From: 2-12-FULL-42-15 sp964196565
GTDB taxonomy: Bacteria; Pseudomonadota; Gammaproteobacteria; Coxiellales; Coxiellaceae
Direction: 5' to 3'
Assembly: GCA_964196565.1 (NCBI GenBank)
Contig: CAXMUH010000096.1
Location: forward strand, 1 to 6,182
Length of the DNA: 6,182 nt
Made by a program: the position numbers and the translations under genes. The stretch's first letter is position 1. Each line of letters begins with the position of its first letter. Positions 1-5,056 of this stretch are shown here, piece by piece. The notes under the pieces were generated by a model. It ran no database searches. It saw only the letters and a program-made list of their open reading frames with translations, and had not been told where the DNA came from.

Positions 1-2556
1 AATATTGATCCCATGGGTGTGCATACCGGAGATTCGATTACGGTAGCACCCGCGCAGACGCTAACAGATAAAGAGTACCAGACGCTTCGAGATGCTGCGA
101 TCAAAGTATTGCGCGAAATTGGCGTGGATACCGGAGGCTCCAATGTTCAGTTTGCGGTTAATCCTGAAGACGGTCGTGTGATGGTGATTGAGATGAACCC
201 TCGGGTGTCTCGATCTTCGGCATTGGCTTCCAAAGCCACTGGATTTCCAATCGCTAAAATCGCCGCTAAATTAGCCATTGGTTATACCTTAGATGAGTTA
301 TCCAACGAAATTACCGGCAATAAAACGCCGGCGTCATTTGAACCAACTATTGATTATGTAGTAACAAAAATTCCGCGTTTTAACTTTGAGAAATTCCCGC
401 AAGCCGAACCACGTTTAACCACGCAAATGAAATCAGTGGGTGAGGTGATGGCAATTGGCAGCAGCTTTCAAGAATCTTTGCAAAAAGCGATTCGTGGTTT
501 AGAAATTGGTGTCAGCGGACTTTCACCAAAAATTGATTTAACTGAATCTTCAGAAGATGAAGCCAGTGTAATGGAATTGATTAAACGCGAACTTAGAATC
601 CCAGGACCTGATCGTTTGTGGTATGTGGCCGATGCATTTCGTCTCGGTTTTAGCCTTGGGCAAGTGCATGAGCTTTGCAAAATTGATCCTTGGTTTTTAG
701 CTCAAATTGAAGAATTGGTAAAAATTGAAATTGAAGTTCAAAAATTAAAACTATCCGACTTGACCTTCGAGCGACTTCACTTTTTAAAACGTAAAGGTTT
801 TTCAGATGTGCGTTTAGCGCGTTTGCTGCGAGTTGAAGAAAAACAAGTGCGCAAGCGTCGCCATAAATTAAAAATTCACCCGGTTTATAAACACGTGGAT
901 TCCTGTGCGGCTGAATTTGCCACCGATACCGATTATTTATATTCAACATACATGCAAGAGAACGAATGTAATCCAAGTCAAAACGATAAAATTATTGTTT
1001 TAGGTGGCGGCCCCAATCGAATTGGCCAAGGCCTTGAGTTTGATTATTGTTGTGTGCACGCTGCGATGGCGGTACGTGAGATGGGTTATGAAACCATTAT
1101 GGTAAATTGTAATCCGGAAACAGTCTCTACTGATTACGACATTTCTGATCGTTTGTATTTTGAATCACTAACACTTGAAGATGTGCTAGAAATTGTTGCT
1201 ATCGAAAAACCCAAAGGCGTGATTGTGCAATACGGTGGTCAAACGCCATTAAAATTGGCAGAAGCGTTAGCGGAAAATGGTGTTCCAATTATAGGTACCC
1301 AACCGGATTCGATTGATCGCGCGGAAGATCGTGAACGTTTTCAAGCGGTGATTAACGAGCTTGATTTATTGCAACCACCAAACGGCATTGTGCGCAGTGT
1401 AGAAGAAGGCATTCGCTTGGCAAAAGTGTTTGCTTACCCGCTGATTGTGCGACCATCGTATGTGTTGGGTGGACGCGCGATGCAAGTCATTTATAATGAA
1501 AAAGAACTCACGCGTTATATGACCAACAGCGTGATGGTCTCACCAAAACAGCCGTTATTACTCGATCATTTTTTAGATGAAGCGATTGAAGTCGATGTGG
1601 ATGCAGTATGCGATGGTGAAGATGTATTAATCGGTGGTATTTTAGAGCATATCGAACAAGCAGGCGTTCATTCTGGAGATTCATCGTGCGCCATTCCACC
1701 GCATAGTTTAAGTAAAGAAATTCAAGATCGAATTCGTGATCAAATTACCCAGTTAGCAAAAGCATTAGGTGTTGTGGGTTTGATCAATGCTCAGTTTGCT
1801 ATTCAAGATGATGAAATTTATGTGCTTGAAGTGAATCCACGCGCATCTAGGACCGTTCCTTTTATTGCAAAGGCTTGCGGAATGCCGATTGCGAAAATTG
1901 CCGCACGCGCGATGATGGGGCAGAGTTTAAAATCCCAAGGCATGACTCAAGAATGTATACCGCCATATTATGCGATTAAAAAGCCGGTATTTCCTTTTAA
2001 TAAGTTTATCGGTGTCGACCCCATATTAGGCCCTGAAATGCGTTCTACGGGTGAGGTAATGGGTGTGGCTGCAAGTTTTGGAGAGGCGTTTGCTAAAGCT
2101 CAATTGGGAGCGGGGGATATTCTGCCAACGGGTGGGCGTGCTTTTCTCAGTGTCCGAGATACGGATAAACCTGGTTTAATTAAAGTTGCTAAGGCATTGA
2201 TTAATAATGGATTTAATATTGTAAGCACCCAAGGCACCGCCAAAGCATTAAAAGAGGCAGGAGTTGCTTGTGTGTTGGTCAATAAAGTTGCGGAAGGGCG
2301 GCCGAATATTGTCGATATGATTAAAAATGATGAGATTAGTTTTATTATAAACACCACAGAAGGCGAACAGGCTATTAAAGACTCTTTGGCGATTCGTTCC
2401 AGCGCTGTTTCACATAAAGTCTGTTATACCACGACATTAGCCGGTGGTGAGGCGGCTTGTCATGCAATGCAGGCAACAGGTTCTCGAGAAATCAACCGTT
2501 TGCAAGACCTGCATCAGCGATGTAATGTAACATCATCAACAATTCCCACTCGTTAA
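1..2556 (+). CDS. carB: Carbamoyl-phosphate synthetase large subunit, 5'-truncated by the window edge
   Basis: This is the large, synthetase subunit of carbamoyl-phosphate synthetase. With CarA it makes carbamoyl phosphate from glutamine-derived ammonia, bicarbonate and two ATP in the cytoplasm, feeding arginine and pyrimidine synthesis. The frame is open from base 1. The first visible residues (N-I-D-P-M-G-V-H-T-G-D-S) align with about E. coli residue 236, so the ATG at 13 is internal and about 235 residues are missing. The end of the first ATP-grasp domain shows E-M-N-P-R at 190-204 (E. coli E299/N301). The second half begins around G-G-G-P-N-R-I-G-Q-G (1003-1032). The second ATP-grasp has Y-V-L-G-G-R-A-M (about 1459) and E-V-N-P-R (1828-1842). 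The C-terminal MGS-like allosteric domain starts near 2131 and keeps T-Q-G-T, V-N-K-V and I-N-T-T, the UMP/IMP site, plus the Y-T-T-T segment of the ornithine site. The C terminus runs about ten residues past E. coli CarB. Comparisons are with E. coli CarB from memory. No frameshift is seen. Confidence 0.97.
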   Translation, partial: NIDPMGVHTGDSITVAPAQTLTDKEYQTLRDAAIKVLREIGVDTGGSNVQFAVNPEDGRVMVIEMNPRVSRSSALASKATGFPIAKIAAKLAIGYTLDELSNEITGNKTPASFEPTIDYVVTKIPRFNFEKFPQAEPRLTTQMKSVGEVMAIGSSFQESLQKAIRGLEIGVSGLSPKIDLTESSEDEASVMELIKRELRIPGPDRLWYVADAFRLGFSLGQVHELCKIDPWFLAQIEELVKIEIEVQKLKLSDLTFERLHFLKRKGFSDVRLARLLRVEEKQVRKRRHKLKIHPVYKHVDSCAAEFATDTDYLYSTYMQENECNPSQNDKIIVLGGGPNRIGQGLEFDYCCVHAAMAVREMGYETIMVNCNPETVSTDYDISDRLYFESLTLEDVLEIVAIEKPKGVIVQYGGQTPLKLAEALAENGVPIIGTQPDSIDRAEDRERFQAVINELDLLQPPNGIVRSVEEGIRLAKVFAYPLIVRPSYVLGGRAMQVIYNEKELTRYMTNSVMVSPKQPLLLDHFLDEAIEVDVDAVCDGEDVLIGGILEHIEQAGVHSGDSSCAIPPHSLSKEIQDRIRDQITQLAKALGVVGLINAQFAIQDDEIYVLEVNPRASRTVPFIAKACGMPIAKIAARAMMGQSLKSQGMTQECIPPYYAIKKPVFPFNKFIGVDPILGPEMRSTGEVMGVAASFGEAFAKAQLGAGDILPTGGRAFLSVRDTDKPGLIKVAKALINNGFNIVSTQGTAKALKEAGVACVLVNKVAEGRPNIVDMIKNDEISFIINTTEGEQAIKDSLAIRSSAVSHKVCYTTTLAGGEAACHAMQATGSREINRLQDLHQRCNVTSSTIPTR

Positions 2557-2632
2557 TTAGCAAATTACTGGAATAAGTAAGTTTTTGGATTTGTTCGCAC
2601 GCAGCATCATATCAGGAATGCTGTATCACCTA

Positions 2633-2662
2633 TTGACTCAGTTGCCTAACAGGCGTTATCAT
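2633..2662 (+). promoter_or_regulatory. Probable sigma70 promoter for greA
   Basis: TTGACT (2633-2638, 5 of 6 to the -35 consensus) and TATCAT (2657-2662, 5 of 6 to the -10 consensus) are separated by 18 bp. Transcription would start near 2669, leaving a leader of about 24 nt before the greA ATG. This suggests greA can be transcribed independently of carB, although read-through is also possible because no clear terminator is seen in the 136-bp gap. The spacer contains a small dyad, GCCT-AAC-AGGC (2644-2654), which might bind a regulator or might be chance. Confidence 0.5.
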
Positions 2663-2692
2663 TTTTGGTTCTAAAAAGAGGATAATGAAAAG

Positions 2693-3172
2693 ATGTCAAA
2701 TATAGCCCCAATGACTATTAAAGGCGCAGAAAGGCTCAAAGAAGAGCTTCGCCACTTAAAGTCAGTTGAACGTCCGCGTATCATCGCTGCGATCTCTGAA
2801 GCGCGAGCACACGGCGACCTTAAAGAAAATGCAGAATATCATGCGGCCCGTGAAGAACAGGGCTTTATTGAAGGTCGTATTCAAGATATCGAAGGCAAGC
2901 TTGGCAATTGTCGAGTTATTGATCTTGGCCAAATTGAAAACGAAGGCAAAGTTGTTTTTGGTTCTACGGTTACGATTATCGATATAGAATCTGAAAAGAA
3001 AGTAAGTTATCAGATCGTCGGTGTTGATGAGGCTGATCTTAAAGCAGGGAAAATTTCTTACTCATCGCCAATAGCGCGTGGTTTGGTTGGCAAATTGATT
3101 GAAGATGTCGTTGATATTCAAACACCAAATGGCTTGGTGTCATATGAAATTGTTAGCGTCGAATTTATTTAA
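2693..3172 (+). CDS. greA: Transcription elongation factor GreA
   Basis: GreA binds the secondary channel of RNA polymerase and stimulates cleavage of the 3' end of backtracked RNA, rescuing stalled complexes. The 159-residue product matches the usual length (158 in E. coli). The N-terminal antiparallel coiled coil occupies about residues 8-75. Its tip holds the conserved A-H-G-D-L-K-E-N-A-E-Y-H segment, with the catalytic acidic pair at D42 and E45. The C-terminal FKBP-like domain follows (about 80-159) with the conserved S-P-I-A-R-G-L-V-G-K segment. The start is set by alignment of P-M-T-I-K-G-A-E with E. coli GreA. AGAGG at 2677-2681 is a Shine-Dalgarno candidate but lies 11 nt from the ATG, a long spacing. 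An out-of-frame ATG at 2685-2687 opens only six codons. The stop codon at 3170-3172 abuts repeat element A. The position directly after carB is common in gammaproteobacteria. Confidence 0.97.
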   Translation: MSNIAPMTIKGAERLKEELRHLKSVERPRIIAAISEARAHGDLKENAEYHAAREEQGFIEGRIQDIEGKLGNCRVIDLGQIENEGKVVFGSTVTIIDIESEKKVSYQIVGVDEADLKAGKISYSSPIARGLVGKLIEDVVDIQTPNGLVSYEIVSVEFI

Positions 3173-3242
3173 GGTTTTTAGGCATCGTCTAAAGTAGCCC
3201 CGACGACTCGTCGGCCGGGGAGCATCTAGCGCAGCTAGATTC
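3173..3242 (+). repeat. REP-like palindromic element A (single unit, plus orientation)
   Basis: The unit fills most of the greA-to-3271 gap. In order it has a leader GGCATCGTCTAAA (3181-3193), GTAG (3194-3197), a GC-rich hairpin H1 (3198-3220) with a CGACGA/TCGTCG dyad at 3201-3213, then hairpin H2 with stem ATCTAGC (3224-3230), loop GCA and stem GCTAGAT (3234-3240). The 20 bases 3181-3200 differ from the copy in element C at only three positions. GTAG directly before a GC-rich hairpin is the known signature of RAYT-associated REP sequences. The left edge is uncertain. As RNA it would put two stable hairpins between greA and the next gene; there is no T run, so a classical terminator is not claimed. 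Confidence 0.75.
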
Positions 3243-3255
3243 ACAACACAATTAC

Positions 3256-3261
3256 AAGGAG
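3256..3261 (+). promoter_or_regulatory. Strong ribosome binding site
   Basis: AAGGAG lies 9 nt before the ATG at 3271 and immediately after element A. It fixes the start of the small exported protein and is the strongest Shine-Dalgarno sequence in the window. No convincing promoter lies between greA and this site, so transcription may come through from greA. Confidence 0.75.
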
Positions 3262-3270
3262 TTTAATTTA

Positions 3271-3585
3271 ATGAAAAAGCTTATCCATATTTTTCTAAGC
3301 GTCGCTTTAACTGGGTTTTCACTGACTGCTTTTGCCGAATATCAATGCGGACCAGTGCCCAGTGGTTCGGATCCCAGTTGGTGTAGTTGCTATTACGAGA
3401 ATGCCATGTCGCAATGTCAGGCTGAGGGTGGTGGTGATAGTTGCAGTGATAAATTTCTTCGTGATCTGACTGCCGCACTCGGTGGCCCAGAAGCGATTTG
3501 TGAAATGGCACCACCAGATGTTGTTGGTTTGCAAGAGTGTATTGACACTTTAACGCATTATATTAGTGCTTGTCCTGCAAGGTAA
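3271..3585 (+). CDS. Small exported cysteine-rich protein, unknown function
   Basis: I do not recognise this 104-residue protein. A clear Sec signal peptide is visible: a basic start (M-K-K), a hydrophobic core over residues 4-19, and a probable cut after A-F-A at residue 22, leaving a mature protein of about 82 residues. The mature part has eight cysteines, at 26, 38, 40, 49, 58, 77, 90 and 101. An even number of cysteines in an exported protein suggests up to four disulfide bonds formed in the periplasm or outside the cell. There is a C-S-C pair at 38-40 and a glycine-rich E-G-G-G-D turn near 52-56. No cysteine follows the usual lipobox layout at the cleavage site, so it is probably not a lipoprotein. 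A strong AAGGAG site supports the start. A frame on the opposite strand overlaps but has no such support. Function, including any role as an effector, inhibitor or toxin, cannot be told from the sequence. Confidence 0.82.
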   Translation: MKKLIHIFLSVALTGFSLTAFAEYQCGPVPSGSDPSWCSCYYENAMSQCQAEGGGDSCSDKFLRDLTAALGGPEAICEMAPPDVVGLQECIDTLTHYISACPAR

Positions 3586-3597
3586 AAGTAATTAAAT

Positions 3598-3668
3598 GAA
3601 TTTCACTTTGTGAAATGCTTCCCGCCGGTCGGCGTGCCGGCTGGGAAGCATCATGCGTAGCATGATTC
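3598..3668. repeat. REP-like element B: symmetric H2-H1-H2 palindrome between convergent genes
   Basis: Three hairpins fill the 86-bp gap between two convergent genes. The left H2 is ATTTCAC (3600-3606), loop TTT, GTGAAAT (3610-3616). The central hairpin pairs ATGCTTCCC (3615-3623) with GGGAAGCAT (3643-3651), then GCCGG (3624-3628) with CCGGC (3637-3641), with T3642 bulged. The right H2 is ATCATGC (3650-3656), loop GTA, GCATGAT (3660-3666). Both flanks end in GAAT/ATTC. It has no GTAG, so it is best read as two H2-bearing half-units joined tail to tail. Its position and stability suggest it ends transcription from both sides; T-rich sequence follows on the plus side (3671-3680), several bases after the stem. 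Confidence 0.8.
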
Positions 3669-3671
3669 AAA

Positions 3672-4424
3672 TTATTTTTTCATTGCGGTAAGGTTTAAAA
3701 ATCGATGCAGCATCGTGTTAACTTGATGCGGAGCATTCTGCATAACAAAATGTCCACAGGCGACCACTTGTGCGGTGAGTGCTTCTGGGTTCAATGCTCT
3801 GATTGTTTTGAAATTAGCAAAGGGCTTACTGGAGCCTATATATAAGAGTGGGGCAGGGCAGTTTTTAAGATAATTTTCAAAATCAATATAAGTTAGGTCA
3901 TCAAGAAATTTAAGCCAAACGGGATTAATTTCTGCAACCGAAGCGTCAGCAACTTGTTGCATTAATTCTTGATCATCATATTCAGAAACAAATGATTGCA
4001 TAAAAAAATCTTTTAATATTTTTTTATTTTCGATATTTTTCAATAATTCTTTAACAATGCCTCGGTAACGCTCCATTCTTTCGGGAGCTGATGTAATCGA
4101 TGTTTCAATAATGACAATCGACCGGGTGGGAAACTTTAATCGAGACACAATATCAAAAGCGATCGCGCCACCGAGACTGTGACCGATTAACACAGGCTTT
4201 GTAATATTATTTTGTTTAAAATAGTCAACCAAATTTGTTGCGGCTTTTTGTATAAGGTTATTATCGTCTACGCAATATTGATCTTTAAATAATTGATACC
4301 AGTCTGGAACAAAAACCTCATATTGCTTGGATAAGAATTGGCTCTGAGGTTGAAATTGCGCTGGTGAACCACACCAACCATGCAACATAACAACTTGTTG
4401 TTTAGGCTCCAAGTGACTCTCCAT
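3672..4424 (-). CDS. Alpha/beta hydrolase, substrate unknown
   Basis: This 250-residue cytosolic protein has the alpha/beta-hydrolase fold. H-G-W-C-G (residues 15-19) is the oxyanion-hole loop after the first conserved strand. G-H-S-L-G-G (81-86) is the nucleophile elbow with S83 as nucleophile. C-G-H-F (223-226) supplies the catalytic H225. Residues 110-180 form the variable helical cap. The usual acid after strand 7 is not obvious: the strand P-L-L-Y-I-G is followed by S-S-K instead of an Asp. E107, after I-V-I-I in the strand following the elbow, may serve instead, as in some haloalkane dehalogenases. The length fits small esterases and lactonases, but the substrate cannot be assigned. No signal peptide is seen. 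An in-frame stop 15 nt upstream (4437-4439) leaves the ATG at 4424 as the only good start, although its Shine-Dalgarno sequence is poor. The gene converges on the small exported protein. Confidence 0.9.
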   Translation of the reverse strand: MESHLEPKQQVVMLHGWCGSPAQFQPQSQFLSKQYEVFVPDWYQLFKDQYCVDDNNLIQKAATNLVDYFKQNNITKPVLIGHSLGGAIAFDIVSRLKFPTRSIVIIETSITSAPERMERYRGIVKELLKNIENKKILKDFFMQSFVSEYDDQELMQQVADASVAEINPVWLKFLDDLTYIDFENYLKNCPAPLLYIGSSKPFANFKTIRALNPEALTAQVVACGHFVMQNAPHQVNTMLHRFLNLTAMKK

Positions 4425-4463
4425 GTTGTAAATAGTCTATGAGATATACTTGGCACGGTTTAG

Positions 4464-4591
4464 TTTTAGGTGTAGCCCGGACAAAAATTTATTTTTGGCC
4501 GGGAATAATGCATGAATCCAGCTTTGCTGGATGCTTCCCGGCCGACAAGTCGTCCGGGCTACTTCAGATGGTGCCAGAAAAACACCTAAAA
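4464..4591. repeat. REP-like element C: inverted pair of units (BIME-like)
   Basis: The outer arms TTTTAGGTGT (4464-4473) and ACACCTAAAA (4582-4591) form an inverted repeat. Inside it GTAGCCCGGAC (4472-4482) mirrors GTCCGGGCTAC (4552-4562). The minus-strand unit is complete: leader GGCACCATCTGAA (complement of 4563-4575), GTAG, H1 (4537-4558), and H2 with stem 4516-4522/4526-4532 and loop 4523-4525. The plus-strand unit on the left has GTAG (4472-4475) and an H1 with an AT-rich tip, AAAAAT-TT-ATTTTT (4483-4496), between CCCGG and CCGGG; it shares the single H2. The left unit lacks about 21 bases that elsewhere separate TAGGTG from TAGCCC. Two inverted GTAG-hairpin units are the layout of BIMEs. 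The element lies upstream of the hydrolase start. Confidence 0.8.
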
Positions 4592-4679
4592 TTAAATCGC
4601 ACTATATAGAATAATATAACATACTTGGTGCAATCAATGATTACGATATCTAAAGAAGCCTAAGAGTGAACCACAGTAA

Positions 4680-4693
4680 TAAATACGTATTTA
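4680..4693. promoter_or_regulatory. 14-bp perfect palindrome, possible operator
   Basis: TAAATACGTATTTA reads the same on both strands over all 14 bases. It lies just before the proposed start of the small-RNA candidate and overlaps the likely -10 region (TTTAAT, 4690-4695). That placement would suit a dimeric repressor, but no known operator is recognised. In AT-rich DNA a palindrome of this length can also occur by chance. Confidence 0.3.
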
Positions 4694-4701
4694 ATTTCGA
4701 G

Positions 4702-4790
4702 GATTTGGTCCTAGTGACTCGCTCGTCGACCAACGAGTCACTAGTGGGGTTGGGGTAGTGTAGCTGTACCATCCTTGGTAGCGGCTTTTT
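4702..4790 (+). ncRNA. Candidate small RNA with two hairpins and its own terminator
   Basis: The 5' hairpin pairs CTAGTGACTCG (4711-4721) with CGAGTCACTAG (4734-4744), 11 perfect base pairs around a 12-nt loop. A G-rich linker follows (4745-4760); its TTGG (4750-4753) could pair with CCAA in the loop (4730-4733) as an H-type pseudoknot. The 3' hairpin (4762-4786) runs directly into a T run, like an intrinsic terminator. A weak promoter can be drawn as GTGAAC (4666-4671), 18 bp, TTTAAT (4690-4695), giving a start near 4702 and an RNA of about 89 nt. No protein-coding frame fits. The start is inferred; the hairpins are seen. It matches no RNA family I know. Confidence 0.35.
4762..4790 (+). terminator. 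Rho-independent-type terminator, plus strand
   Basis: AGCTG and TACC (4762-4770) pair with GGTA and CGGCT (4777-4786), with G4781 bulged and one G-T pair, around the loop ATCCTT. The stem is followed by TTTT (4787-4790). No plus-strand protein gene lies upstream of it after 3585, so it most likely ends a non-coding transcript. Confidence 0.5.
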
Positions 4791-4854
4791 CAAGCTGGGA
4801 AATCCGTTTCCCTTAACATCGATTGTTATGAGTGAGGTTTTTTTAAGATTTTGG

Positions 4855-4884
4855 CCTCCTTGCCATTCTTTGTGCTTCTTTGCG
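4855..4884. repeat. Three imperfect 10-bp tandem repeats
   Basis: CCTCCTTGCC, ATTCTTTGTG and CTTCTTTGCG follow each other without gaps; on the minus strand they read CGCAAAGAAG, CACAAAGAAT and GGCAAGGAGG. Similar runs of CGCAAAG/CACAAAG decamers are, from memory, common in intergenic DNA of many environmental bacteria. No function is evident here. Confidence 0.45.
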
Positions 4885-5056
4885 TCTCCCTCATGTACAT
4901 AATATAACCAAACTGGTTAAAGTTTGATAGAGGTTAAGCGCCACAATCGGCGTAGGAAATTGCTCACATTTAATACAAGCCAAGTTGGAGACATATGCTA
5001 TTGATTTTATTACCTATTTAGATGTTAGGTTTGGAGCGCTCTATCATTAAGGACCA

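Larger units (their letters stand above)
4592..5056. other. Intergenic stretch without a protein gene
   Basis: No frame here has both a start and recognisable protein content; the longest small frames (for example 4828-4902, plus strand, 24 codons) lack a ribosome site and resemble nothing known. The stretch holds a 14-bp palindrome (4680-4693), a possible small RNA (4702-4790), a small hairpin GGGAAA-TCCG-TTTCCC (4797-4812), a dyad TAACA-TCGAT-TGTTA (4814-4828), a decamer repeat (4855-4884) and a dyad TAACCA-AAC-TGGTTA (4905-4919). From about 4920 to 5056 I see only weak dyads, including GAGCGCTC (5034-5041), and no good terminator for the minus-strand gene ending at 5057. Confidence 0.6.

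Noticed and set aside
13..15. ATG at 13 as the carB start
   Set aside because: The frame is open to base 1, and the residues before the ATG (N-I-D-P) also align with CarB, so this Met is internal.
468..976. Minus-strand open frames of 70 and 108 codons inside carB
   Set aside because: They lie wholly within a strongly conserved carB frame on the other strand, have no ribosome site, and encode nothing recognisable.
2766..2987. Second plus-strand frame inside greA
   Set aside because: It overlaps greA in another frame, is rich in Leu and Lys without a known pattern, and greA itself is unmistakable.
3281..3534. Minus-strand frames opposite the small exported protein
   Set aside because: They lack a signal, motif or ribosome site, while the plus-strand frame has a signal peptide and a strong AAGGAG.
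3191..3668. CRISPR array from the repeated hairpins
   Set aside because: Copies are few, irregularly spaced, in both orientations and separated by genes; the layout fits REP elements.
4446..4628. ATACTTGG at 4446-4453 and 4621-4628 as a target-site duplication around element C
   Set aside because: The copies lie 10 and 29 bases from the element's ends and flanking bases do not match, so a duplication is not supported.
4814..4844. TAACA/TGTTA dyad followed by seven T as a terminator
   Set aside because: The stem is only 5 AT-rich pairs and the T run starts 9 bases after it, too far for an intrinsic terminator.
4828..4902. 24-codon frame starting at ATG 4828
   Set aside because: There is no Shine-Dalgarno sequence, and much of it is the decamer repeat in translation.
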